Below, in pieces: positions 24,427-33,522 of a DNA stretch of 64,000 nucleotides. Every line of letters starts with the position of its first letter. Positions within the stretch are counted from its first letter, which is position 1. The notes under the pieces are model-generated. The model searched no databases. It was not told the origin of the DNA and saw only the letters and a list, made by a program, of their open reading frames with translations. This DNA is from Sanguibacter suaedae (GTDB lineage: Bacteria; Actinomycetota; Actinomycetes; Actinomycetales; Cellulomonadaceae), in assembly GCF_016342785.1 (NCBI RefSeq), contig NZ_JAEINH010000004.1, positions 248,001 to 312,000 on the forward strand, in the 5' to 3' direction. The position numbers and the translations under genes are program-made.

Positions 24427-25728
24427 GTGCGTATTGCCGTCGTGGCACTCGGAAAGATCGGCCTTCCCCTCGCGGTGCAGTTCGCCGACCAGGGGCACGA
24501 GGTGGTGGGCGTCGACGTCAACGCCGAGGTCGTGGACCTCGTCAACGCCGGCACCGAACCGTTCCCCGGCGAGGCGCACCTCGCCGAGAAGCTCGCCGAG
24601 CTCGTTCCCGCCGGGCGGCTGCGCGCCACCACGGACTACGCCGACGCGATCCCCGGGGCGGACGCCGTGGTCCTCGTCGTCCCGCTGTTCGTCGACGAGG
24701 AGACCGCCGCCCCCGACTTCGGGTGGATGGACGCCGCGACCACGTCGCTCGCCGCGCACCTCACGTCGGGCACGCTCGTGTCCTACGAGACGACCCTGCC
24801 CGTGGGCGTCACCCGGGGTCGGTGGAAGCCCATGCTCGAGCAGGGCTCCGGGCTCACGGAGGGCGTCGACTTCCACCTCGTCTTCTCGCCCGAGCGGGTC
24901 CTTACCGGGCGGGTTTTTGCCGACCTGCGCAAGTACCCGAAGCTCGTGGGTGCATTGAGCCCCGAGGGGGCGCGCCGGGCGAAGGACTTCTACGAGGCCG
25001 TCCTGACGTTCGACGAGCGCCCCGACCTGACGCGCCCCAACGGCGTGTGGGACCTCGGGTCCGCGGAGGCCGCGGAGATGGCCAAGCTCGCGGAGACCAC
25101 GTACCGCGACGTGAACATCGGGCTCGCCAACCAGTTCGGTGCGTTCGCCGAGAAGGTCGGCATCGACGTGCACGCGGTCATCGAGGCCTGCAACTCCCAG
25201 CCCTACAGCCACATCCACCGCCCGGGCATCGCGGTGGGCGGGCACTGCATCCCGGTGTACCCGCGCCTGTACCTGTCGGTGGACCCGGACGCGTCGATCG
25301 TCCGCGAGGCGCGTGCCGTGAACGCGGCGGTGCCGGAGCGCGTCGTCGCGCAGGCGGAGACACTCCTCGGGTCGTTGGACGGTCTGCGCGTCGTGGTCCT
25401 CGGTGCCGCGTACCGCGGGGGAGTGAAGGAGACGGCCTTCTCGGGTGTCTTCGCCACCGTGGAGGCGTTGCGCGCACGCGGTGCGCGCGTCGTCGTGCAC
25501 GATCCCATGTACTCGGACGACGAGCTCGCGGCCCTCGGTTTCGACGCATACCACTATGGCGAGGCGGCGGACGTGGGCGTGGTCCAGGCCGACCACGCGG
25601 AGTACCGGACGATGACGCCGACCGAGCTGCCGGGGTTGCGCCTGCTCGTCGACGGCCGCCGGGTCACGGACCGTGCCGTGTGGGCCGGGGTGCCGCGCGT
25701 CGTCATCGGCGAGGGCTCGCCGGCCTGA
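24427..25728 (+). CDS. UDP-N-acetylhexosamine 6-dehydrogenase (WecC/WbpA type)
   Basis: Nucleotide-sugar dehydrogenase of 433 residues: an N-terminal Rossmann domain (VVALGKIGLPLAVQFADQGHEVVGVDV), a central domain and a C-terminal UDP-binding domain. The catalytic cysteine is C274 in GGHCIPVYPR; the GGHCIPVYP form with KIGLPLA is typical of enzymes acting on UDP-GlcNAc or UDP-ManNAc rather than UDP-glucose. It oxidises C6 to the uronate with two NAD+. It is the likely source of UDP-GlcNAcA for the WlbA-like enzyme at 15201. Start GTG 24427 has GAGG six bases upstream. UDP-ManNAc dehydrogenase remains an alternative. Confidence 0.87.
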   Translation: MRIAVVALGKIGLPLAVQFADQGHEVVGVDVNAEVVDLVNAGTEPFPGEAHLAEKLAELVPAGRLRATTDYADAIPGADAVVLVVPLFVDEETAAPDFGWMDAATTSLAAHLTSGTLVSYETTLPVGVTRGRWKPMLEQGSGLTEGVDFHLVFSPERVLTGRVFADLRKYPKLVGALSPEGARRAKDFYEAVLTFDERPDLTRPNGVWDLGSAEAAEMAKLAETTYRDVNIGLANQFGAFAEKVGIDVHAVIEACNSQPYSHIHRPGIAVGGHCIPVYPRLYLSVDPDASIVREARAVNAAVPERVVAQAETLLGSLDGLRVVVLGAAYRGGVKETAFSGVFATVEALRARGARVVVHDPMYSDDELAALGFDAYHYGEAADVGVVQADHAEYRTMTPTELPGLRLLVDGRRVTDRAVWAGVPRVVIGEGSPA

Positions 25729-25766
25729 CGGAGGGCGGGCTCCCCGTCCGCCTGTGCCGTGAACGT

Positions 25767-25804
25767 GAGGAAGGCCCCGGAGCTGGTGCTCCGGGGCCTT
25801 CCTC
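25767..25804. terminator. Bidirectional terminator hairpin
   Basis: A perfect 17-bp inverted repeat with a four-base TGGT loop (arms 25767-25783 and 25788-25804) between the convergent dehydrogenase and rmlB genes. There is no long T run, which is usual in high-GC actinomycetes. Confidence 0.85.
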
Positions 25805-25829
25805 GTGCGGGCTCTGGGCTCGTGCTCGC

Positions 25830-26876
<1,047 letters not shown>

Positions 26877-26916
26877 TCAGTCGACCTGCGTGCCCGGCGT
26901 CCTCGTCGCGGGACGC

Positions 26917-26922
26917 TACCCT
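26917..26922 (+). promoter_or_regulatory. Possible -10 element (TACCCT) for the methyltransferase operon
   Basis: TACCCT lies about 62 bases before the GTG at 26985. The leader would carry the GGGGAG ribosome site eight bases before the start. Confidence 0.35.
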
Positions 26923-26984
26923 GTACTGACCGTGAATCACAGAGCCTGGGGCGAGAGCCTCGAAGGTCCAGGGGAGAACCGCGC

Positions 26985-27983
26985 GTGACCGTGTACGAAG
27001 CAGTCGTCGATCCGTCCGACGCGAACCTCAGTCACTCCTTGATCCTCGAGCAGGTGGGGCGGGACAAGAAGGTCCTCGACGTCGGGTGCGCATCCGGCTA
27101 TCTCGCCGAGGCGCTCGTGGCCCGCGGGTGCGCCGTCAGCGGTGTCGAGTTCGACGAGCGAGCCGCTGAGGTCGCACGGCCGCACCTGGAGCGGCTCGTC
27201 GTCGACGACCTCAACACGCTCGTGCTGTCGGAGGTGTTCGCAGGCGAGCAGTTCGACGTCGTCGTCTTCGGCGATATCCTCGAGCACCTCCAGGACCCTG
27301 CTGGGACGCTCCGGTCGGCCGTCGCGCTGCTCGCTCCTGGTGGATCGATCGTCATCTCCATCCCGAACGTGGCGCACGGCAGCCTGCGACTGGCGCTCCT
27401 CGGGGGCGAGTGGAACCCGACCGACCGGGGCCTGCTCGACGCCACCCACATCAGGTTCTTCACCTACACGACCCTGGTCTCCATGGTCGAGGGTGCGGGG
27501 CTGCAGGTCGACGAGGCGCGGTCCACGGTCGCGGACGCGCTCGCGACCGAGGTCGCTGTGCCTACCGGCATGCTCCCGCCGGAGATCGTCGACTGGGTGC
27601 GCCGTCGGCCCCTCGCTGACGCTTACCAGTTCGTCATCCGTGCGAGCGTTGTGCCCGCTGACGGTGTCCCCGCGGGCGCGCCGCGCGTCCGACCCGCGAT
27701 CGAACCCCCCGTGGTCAATGATCACTTCCACCAGCAGGCCGCCCTCGTCCGCGAGGAGAAGCAGCGCATGCTCACCATCCGCGACCACATCATCGGTCTC
27801 GAGGCGGAGGCAGGGGTCACGCGGAGGCGGATGACGCAGCTCGAGGAGGAGAACCGCGAACTACGCGGTGAGCTCCTGCAGGTGGCTCAGGACCGTGCCG
27901 AGATCTACCGGTCGAGCACGTGGCGCATCGGAAAGGCCGCGATCTCGCCCGCGACGATCGTCAAGAAGGTGCTCGGCCGATGA
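26985..27983 (+). CDS. Class I SAM-dependent methyltransferase with C-terminal coiled coil
   Basis: Methyltransferase of 332 residues. Motif I is VLDVGCASGYLAEAL, the acidic ribose-binding residue is in VSGVEFDERA, and motif II-like FDVVVFGDILEHLQDP follows. Residues 250-310 form a likely coiled coil. The end, IYRSSTWRIGKAA, is a tail usually seen on polysaccharide glycosyltransferases. This suggests the enzyme docks with the chain-building complex and methylates or caps a sugar, as WbdD-type enzymes do. It overlaps the next GT2 gene by four bases (ATGA). The acceptor is unknown. Confidence 0.82.
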   Translation: MTVYEAVVDPSDANLSHSLILEQVGRDKKVLDVGCASGYLAEALVARGCAVSGVEFDERAAEVARPHLERLVVDDLNTLVLSEVFAGEQFDVVVFGDILEHLQDPAGTLRSAVALLAPGGSIVISIPNVAHGSLRLALLGGEWNPTDRGLLDATHIRFFTYTTLVSMVEGAGLQVDEARSTVADALATEVAVPTGMLPPEIVDWVRRRPLADAYQFVIRASVVPADGVPAGAPRVRPAIEPPVVNDHFHQQAALVREEKQRMLTIRDHIIGLEAEAGVTRRRMTQLEEENRELRGELLQVAQDRAEIYRSSTWRIGKAAISPATIVKKVLGR

Positions 27984-29551
27984 TGCAGGCAGTGACCTTC
28001 TCGATCATCACGCCTGTCTACAACACTCCGTCCGACGTTCTCTCCGACACGATCACGTCGGTGCTCGACCAGACCTACGCGGCCTGGGAGCTGCTCCTCG
28101 TCGACGACGCGTCCACCAGTCCTGCTGTCCGCGAGGTGCTCGATAAGGCCGCGGCCAAGGACTCTCGGATCCGTGTCGTCGCCCGCGAGTCGAACGGTGG
28201 GATCGTCGCGGCGTCCAACGACGGCCTCCGTGAGGCGAACGGTGACTTTGTCGCCCTGCTCGACCACGACGATCTGCTCACCCGGGATGCGCTCCAGGTC
28301 GTGTCCGAGGCCCTTGCCGAAGACGTCGACTACGTCTACTCGGACGAGGACAAGGTCGACGAGTCGGGACGCTACTTCGATCACTTCGAGAAGCCGGACT
28401 GGTCCCCGGAGCGTCTGCGCCACCAGATGTACACCGGCCATCTCTCCGTCATCCGGACGTCCTTGGCGAGGGAGGTCGGCGGGTTCAGGCAGGAGTTCGA
28501 AGGCTCGCAGGACCATGACCTCGTCCTGAGGGTCACGGAGCAGGCCCGGCGGATCGTCCATATCCCGGAGGTGCTCTACCACTGGCGGGTGGTCCCTGGT
28601 TCGGCGGCTGGGGACCTCGAGGCGAAGCCGTACGCGTGGGCAGCGGGCCGAGACGCGGTGCAGGCTCACCTCGACCGTGTGGGGATCGCCGGTACCGCGG
28701 AGCTCGGTGACGCTCCTGGTCTCTACAAGATCCGTCGAGCAGCCAACCCCGACCGCATGATCAGCGTCATCATCCCGACTCGTGGCGGGACCGGACTCGT
28801 CTGGGGGGAGCGGCGGTGCTTCGTCCTCGAGGCGGTCCGGTCGCTCCTCGCGCACACGAGCCACGAGAAGCTCGAGATCGTCGTGGTCTACGACATCCCC
28901 ACGCCGCAGGCCGTCCTCGACGAGCTCAAGGAGATCGCCGGCGAGAAGCTCGTCCTCGTCCCGTTCCACGGTGAGTTCAACTTCAGCAAGAAGTGCAACG
29001 AGGGCTTCCTCGCATCGACCGGCGATATCGTCGTTCTCCTCAATGACGATGTCGAGGCGATCAGCGACGACGTGCTCGAGACGCTCGTGGCCCCGCTGGA
29101 GGAGCCCGACGTCGGTCTCACGGGTGCGCGGCTGCTCTTCTCCGACCGGACCCTTCAGCACGCGGGTCACGTCTACTACAAAGATGTTATTCACCACTCG
29201 TACTTCATGTGGCCTGACGACGCGTTCGGCCCGTTCTCGGCGCTCCGGTTGAACAGGGAGGCTTCGGGGTTGACGGGAGCATGCATCGCTCTGCGTCGCG
29301 AGGACTACGAGTTGATTGGTGGTATGGCAGAGGATCTGCCTCTGAGCTTCAACGATGTCGACTTTTCCCGGAAACTGCGCCATGTGGGCTATAGGCTCGT
29401 GTGGATGTGGGAGGCAGCGCTCTTCCATTTCGAGTCGCAAACACGAGACCCCCGGGTCAAGGAGTCAGAAGTGACTTACCTCTTCCGTCGGTGGGACACG
29501 CCGGACCGCGATCCGTACTCAGCAGATGGGGCCGCCGGGTACGTCTGGTGA
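27980..29551 (+). CDS. Double-domain GT2 glycosyltransferase
   Basis: Protein of 523 residues with two successive GT-A/GT2 domains. Domain 1 (about 5-240) has SIITPVYNTPSDVL, LLVDDAST and DHDD. Domain 2 (about 262-500) has SVIIPTRGG, the NFSKKCNEG segment and LNDDVE as DXD-like motif, followed by FNDVDFSRKLRHVG. Such tandem GT2 proteins often add two sugars, frequently rhamnose, to one growing chain. The start ATG overlaps the methyltransferase stop. From about 29.1 kb onward the third codon positions become less G/C-rich than in the flanking genes. Confidence 0.86.
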   Translation: MMQAVTFSIITPVYNTPSDVLSDTITSVLDQTYAAWELLLVDDASTSPAVREVLDKAAAKDSRIRVVARESNGGIVAASNDGLREANGDFVALLDHDDLLTRDALQVVSEALAEDVDYVYSDEDKVDESGRYFDHFEKPDWSPERLRHQMYTGHLSVIRTSLAREVGGFRQEFEGSQDHDLVLRVTEQARRIVHIPEVLYHWRVVPGSAAGDLEAKPYAWAAGRDAVQAHLDRVGIAGTAELGDAPGLYKIRRAANPDRMISVIIPTRGGTGLVWGERRCFVLEAVRSLLAHTSHEKLEIVVVYDIPTPQAVLDELKEIAGEKLVLVPFHGEFNFSKKCNEGFLASTGDIVVLLNDDVEAISDDVLETLVAPLEEPDVGLTGARLLFSDRTLQHAGHVYYKDVIHHSYFMWPDDAFGPFSALRLNREASGLTGACIALRREDYELIGGMAEDLPLSFNDVDFSRKLRHVGYRLVWMWEAALFHFESQTRDPRVKESEVTYLFRRWDTPDRDPYSADGAAGYVW

Positions 29552-31128
29552 GAGTGAAACGAACGCGGCAGCATGCTGCAGTAGAACCAACTTCACCATG
29601 GACTGAGCTCGTTTACACCAGACTTGTCGACGTGCTCTCGAGCCCGTGGGTGCTCGTGACTGCAATGGTGCTCTTCGCCGCGCAGGCGGCATGGGTGGCG
29701 CTCGCAGCTTCGCCGGTCATCTATGACGAGCATTATCATGTCGCAGCGATCGATGCTTTCAGCCGTCGATGGACGCCGTTCATCGACCAGACCGTTGCAG
29801 ACGGGCCGCTCGGGGACGCCGAGCGTTATGGCAGCTACCTCTACCACTACATGATGAGTTTCCCGTGGCGGCTCACGGGTGCGGCGGGTCTCAGTCCAGA
29901 GCACAGGATGCTGGTCATCCGACTCATCACGGTGGTGATCGTGACGGGCGCGCTCTATGCGTGGTGGAGCTTCTTCCATGAAGTGGGAGCTAGCCCTGCT
30001 GTCGCCAACGTCGCTGTCGGAATTGTCAGCGCGACTCCGCTCATCGTCTTCCTGGGGGGGTTTGTCAACTACGACAACGCACTCTTCCTGGTCGTTCCGT
30101 TCTTCTTGAGGAGCGCCGCGCGCCTAGCGATGGCGGAGAGGCTTCTCGTCTCCGAGTGGTTGAGATTTATCATCATCGCTGGTGTCGGCTGTCTGACGAA
30201 GTACACCTTTGTTCCACTTGTTCCTCTTGTGGCACTCGTCGTGCTCATCCAGCAGGTCCGTGTCGTTCGGAGAGGCCGGACGGAGGAGCTGCAGGGCTAC
30301 ATCTCTGCCCCGAGGGATCGCCTCTGGTGGGGTCGCCTTGCCCTCATCGGGGGAGCAATCCTCTCTGTCTGTCTCGTGGCGGAGCGATACCTGATGAACG
30401 TCGTGCGTTATGGCTCGGTCGTCCCCGACTGTCTTGCGGTTCACGAGCTCGACCTCTGCCAGATGCACCCGCCGTGGGCGCGAAACATGGAACTAGACGC
30501 CGCATTCGAGGACCGGCCGGGGACGATGAACGGTGCGTTCAGCTTCCTCACCGGTCACTGGGTTCCGATCATGCTGAAGAACATGACGTGGTATGGCACG
30601 GTGTCGGGCGATGGGATCGTCCAATCACGTGGGCCAGCGATTACAGGCGTGATCCTCTATCTGGCGATCCCTGCGCTCCTGGGCGTGCTTGTCCTGGCGG
30701 GAGGTTATCTCCTTCGGAGCCGGGCGATCCGCATGGTGGTCGGGACGAGCGTGCTGTATGTGATCGTCCTCTTCGCCTTGAACTACTCGGACTTTCTGCG
30801 GATGGGGGTCGCCATCGGTATTGCAGGTCGGTACGTCCTCATACTCCTTCCGATAGTCATCGGTCTCGCCTGCATCGGCGCAGCGAGGCTGCTGGGAGGT
30901 GAGTCGCCGCCTCCCGCGAGCCGAGCCACGAAGGTCGTGCTCCTAGGAATCGTGCTGCTGCTCTGCACCCAAGGCGGCGGTGCGACGAGCTTCTTCTGGA
31001 GTGTTGACGAGGCCTGGTTGAAGCACCCAGAGGGGCGGAGTGGTCAGGTGACGATGCTCATGCACTCGGTCGTTGAACGTCTGATCGTTCCGGATTCGGC
31101 TGTCGTGGATCCTCGTTTCGCGGGCTGA
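29548..31128 (+). CDS. Polytopic membrane protein, GT-C-type glycosyltransferase candidate
   Basis: Membrane protein of 526 residues with roughly 10-11 helices. The first long loop carries VIYDEHYHVAAIDAF with D60-E61, the position and style of the catalytic acidic motif in GT-C (GT39/ArnT/DUF2142-like) enzymes that use polyprenyl-phosphate sugars. No family assignment beyond this is safe; a polymerase (Wzy-like) role is also possible. It starts at GTG in a GTGA overlap with the GT2 gene (alternative GTG at 29554). Its composition is clearly lower in G+C; bases 30151-30210 contain only 29 G/C, which suggests separate acquisition. Confidence 0.65.
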   Translation: MRVKRTRQHAAVEPTSPWTELVYTRLVDVLSSPWVLVTAMVLFAAQAAWVALAASPVIYDEHYHVAAIDAFSRRWTPFIDQTVADGPLGDAERYGSYLYHYMMSFPWRLTGAAGLSPEHRMLVIRLITVVIVTGALYAWWSFFHEVGASPAVANVAVGIVSATPLIVFLGGFVNYDNALFLVVPFFLRSAARLAMAERLLVSEWLRFIIIAGVGCLTKYTFVPLVPLVALVVLIQQVRVVRRGRTEELQGYISAPRDRLWWGRLALIGGAILSVCLVAERYLMNVVRYGSVVPDCLAVHELDLCQMHPPWARNMELDAAFEDRPGTMNGAFSFLTGHWVPIMLKNMTWYGTVSGDGIVQSRGPAITGVILYLAIPALLGVLVLAGGYLLRSRAIRMVVGTSVLYVIVLFALNYSDFLRMGVAIGIAGRYVLILLPIVIGLACIGAARLLGGESPPPASRATKVVLLGIVLLLCTQGGGATSFFWSVDEAWLKHPEGRSGQVTMLMHSVVERLIVPDSAVVDPRFAG

Positions 31129-31208
31129 CGACTGCTCCAGCGCGGTGTCGCCTCCGCAGTCGATCGACGACGACGCTGCTCGCAGCGGGTGATGTCAGGC
31201 GTTTTCGC

Positions 31209-32408
31209 CTACGTCCGAACGTCGAATGAGGCGTCGATGTGCAGGGGCCCGAGGCTGGGAGCATCGTCGATGATCGAGAACTGGGCCGCATCCGGAACGT
31301 GGTGGATCTCCCTGCCGTCGAGTCCGGTGAGCGTCGTCTGTACTGTGTACTCTCCGGCACCCAGCGGGAGGTTCGAGAGGTGGTACTGGTAAAGGCCGGT
31401 TCCCTGCATGCTGGGAACAGCGGCTTCCATGAGTTCGGTCGTCGTCTTCCACAGAACCGTGCCGAGAGTGGTCGCGACCGCCACGCCGATGCTGAAATCC
31501 GTGACTGTCCCTTCCGTGTGAGCCTCCATGAGGACCGTCATCGAGTCGCCGTGTCGTAGCTCGGGGTTGAGGACGACCCCGCCGTCGGTGTGGAGTGCGA
31601 TTCCGGTGAACCGCGCCATGGGCCGGTCGAGCGTCTCCCGCTCGAGGAGCTGCTGGCGCTCGACCTCCTCCTGGCGAGCCTCCTCAAAATCGGCTCGAAG
31701 AGCGCGGAGCGCTTCCCTGGGCGTACCGTCGGTGACGATGTTCCCGTGCTCGAGCACGACCGCTCGGTCGCAGAACTCGGCGACCTGGTCGAGGCCGTGG
31801 GTCACCATGACGATCGTGCGGCCCTCGGCCTGGAACTGCCTGATGCGTTCCAAGCACTTGCGCTGGAAGGGCTCGTCCCCGACGGCGAGGACCTCGTCCA
31901 CGAGCAGGATGTCGGGGTCGACGTGGACGGCCACCGCGAATGCGAGCCGGACGTACATGCCGGACGAGTAGAACTTCACCTGTGTGTCGATGAACTTCTC
32001 GATCCCTGAGAAGTCCACGATCGCGTCGAAGTACTTGTCGATCTGCTGCTTGGAGAGTCCGAGAATCGAAGCGTTCAGGTAGACGTTCTCGCGCCCGGTC
32101 AGGTCCGGGTGGAACCCCGCGCCGAGCTCGAGCAGGGCGGCGAGCCGTCCTCGGATCCGGACTGTGCCTGAGTCTGGCTGGAGGATGCCCCCGATCATCT
32201 TGAGCAGGGTGCTCTTGCCGGAGCCGTTGGGTCCGATGAGACCGATCGTCGTGCCGGAGCTGATCTCGAGGTCGACGTTCCGCAGAGCCCAGAACTCCTC
32301 CTTGTGGAGGTTGGAGCGCCCGAAGTTCACGACCCGTTCCTTGAGCGACTTCTCCTTGCGGATGACGAAGTGCTTGGAGAGGTTCTCGATCTCAATGACG
32401 GTGGTCAT
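31209..32408 (-). CDS. wzt: Polysaccharide ABC exporter ATPase with C-terminal glycan-binding domain (Wzt type)
   Basis: ATPase of 399 residues for export of lipid-linked polysaccharide. The ATPase domain has Walker A GPNGSGKST (K65), signature YSSGMYVRLAFAVA and Walker B ILLVDEVLAVGD, the classic TagH/Wzt form. Residues from about 265 form a separate beta-rich domain with ELRHGDSMTV and LPLGAGEYTVQ, resembling the Wzt C-terminal domain that binds the capped end of the polymer. AGGAG lies five bases before the ATG, which shares one base with the upstream permease stop. The C-domain predicts selective export of a chemically marked chain. Confidence 0.9.
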   Translation of the reverse strand: MTTVIEIENLSKHFVIRKEKSLKERVVNFGRSNLHKEEFWALRNVDLEISSGTTIGLIGPNGSGKSTLLKMIGGILQPDSGTVRIRGRLAALLELGAGFHPDLTGRENVYLNASILGLSKQQIDKYFDAIVDFSGIEKFIDTQVKFYSSGMYVRLAFAVAVHVDPDILLVDEVLAVGDEPFQRKCLERIRQFQAEGRTIVMVTHGLDQVAEFCDRAVVLEHGNIVTDGTPREALRALRADFEEARQEEVERQQLLERETLDRPMARFTGIALHTDGGVVLNPELRHGDSMTVLMEAHTEGTVTDFSIGVAVATTLGTVLWKTTTELMEAAVPSMQGTGLYQYHLSNLPLGAGEYTVQTTLTGLDGREIHHVPDAAQFSIIDDAPSLGPLHIDASFDVRT

Positions 32409-33337
32409 CACAGCTCCTGTGCGAAGTTGGCCTGGAGGCGCGCGAAGACACGCTGGCACAACCAGACGAGGGCGAGCCCGACCAGGACCGCGATCATCAT
32501 GCGCTCACCGAGATGGTCGGGCACCGGCTTGCCGTCCCCGGAGACCCAGAAGGTCTGCTGGAAGCCGAGGATCGCCAGCGTCACCGGGTTCGCGAGGTAG
32601 AGCTCGTGCAGGAACGTGCTCATGGTGCCCTCGCCGAAGGATCGGACGACCTGCCCCGTGAACAGCTCCCACGAGTAGACGATCGGGGACACCCAGAAGA
32701 AGATCATGATGAAGATCTCGACGAGGTACTGGATGTCACGGAGGTATACGTTCCACGCGCTGAGGAGCAGCGCGAGCGCTGTACCGAAGAGGACGAGGAT
32801 GAGCAGCGCCGGGATGAAGTAGCCCCACCGTGCGCCCGTCGGGAAGTGCCCGGCCACGATCGTGGCTGCCAGGAGGATGACGAGCTGGATCCCGAAGTTG
32901 AAGAGTCCTGACCCGATGGCGCTGAGCGGGAACACCTCCCGCGGCAGGTAGACCTTCTTCACCAGGCCCGAGTTCGCCACCACGGAGGCTGTGCCGGCGC
33001 TCACCGCCTCGGAGAAGAGCCCCCACGCGGTCAGTCCGGTGTAGATGAAGATCGCGAAGTCGGGGATGTCCCGCGCGGCGCCGAGGAACTTCCCGAGCGC
33101 GATGTAGTAGATGAGAAGCATCGCGATGGGGCGCATGAGGCTCCACACGAACCCCAGCGTGCTGTCCTTGTACCGAGCCTTGAGCTCTCGGCGGACGAGC
33201 ATGCCCAACAGCTCTCGCTGCCCAAGGATGTCCCTGATCGAGGAGAGAGTGCCCGAGGCGAACCCGAGTCGTGGACCGGCGGTGCGTAGCGGTTCCTTCG
33301 CGAGGGCGGCAGCACGGTCCTCGTACGGTGTGGTCAT
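32408..33337 (-). CDS. wzm: Polysaccharide ABC exporter permease (Wzm/TagG type)
   Basis: ABC-2 family permease of 309 residues with about six helices after a ~50-residue cytoplasmic N terminus. It carries RRELKARYKDSTLGFVWSLMRP, a hallmark of O-antigen and teichoic acid permeases, and the late IFFWVSPIVYSWE segment. It pairs with the ATPase immediately downstream. The start ATG has AAGGA four bases upstream. Together they would export a complete polymer made in the cytoplasm, meaning no external polymerase is needed for that polymer. Confidence 0.92.
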   Translation of the reverse strand: MTTPYEDRAAALAKEPLRTAGPRLGFASGTLSSIRDILGQRELLGMLVRRELKARYKDSTLGFVWSLMRPIAMLLIYYIALGKFLGAARDIPDFAIFIYTGLTAWGLFSEAVSAGTASVVANSGLVKKVYLPREVFPLSAIGSGLFNFGIQLVILLAATIVAGHFPTGARWGYFIPALLILVLFGTALALLLSAWNVYLRDIQYLVEIFIMIFFWVSPIVYSWELFTGQVVRSFGEGTMSTFLHELYLANPVTLAILGFQQTFWVSGDGKPVPDHLGERMMIAVLVGLALVWLCQRVFARLQANFAQEL

Positions 33338-33401
33338 GATGTCCTTCGTGTCGGAGCAGGCCCCCTGCGCGCCACCTGGGTCGGGTGGGACAGCGACAGT
33401 C

Positions 33402-33407
33402 ACAATA
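33402..33407 (-). promoter_or_regulatory. Possible -10 element (TATTGT) for the wzm-wzt operon
   Basis: TATTGT on the minus strand lies about 65 bases before the wzm ATG, in the 185-base divergent gap with the GT2-GT4 fusion gene. It is the best A/T-rich hexamer on that strand. Confidence 0.35.
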
Positions 33408-33439
33408 CCGAATGTCCGGGTGCGCTCCGTCCGCCCCGA

Positions 33440-33445
33440 TAGGAT
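33440..33445 (+). promoter_or_regulatory. Possible -10 element (TAGGAT) for the GT2-GT4 fusion gene
   Basis: TAGGAT lies about 77 bases before the GTG at 33523. The leader ends in a strong AGGAGG site four bases from the start. Confidence 0.35.
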
Positions 33446-33522
33446 GGCGTCGCCCGCAGCGCGGGCCAGCCGAGCGACTCTGCCCCCCCGAGCGCTCGCC
33501 GCTCTGACTCCCAGGAGGATGT

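Noticed and set aside
31190-31212. A small hairpin (AGGCG-TTTT-CGCCT) as terminator between the GT-C candidate and wzt
   Set aside because: The stem is only five base pairs and overlaps the wzt stop codon; too weak to call.
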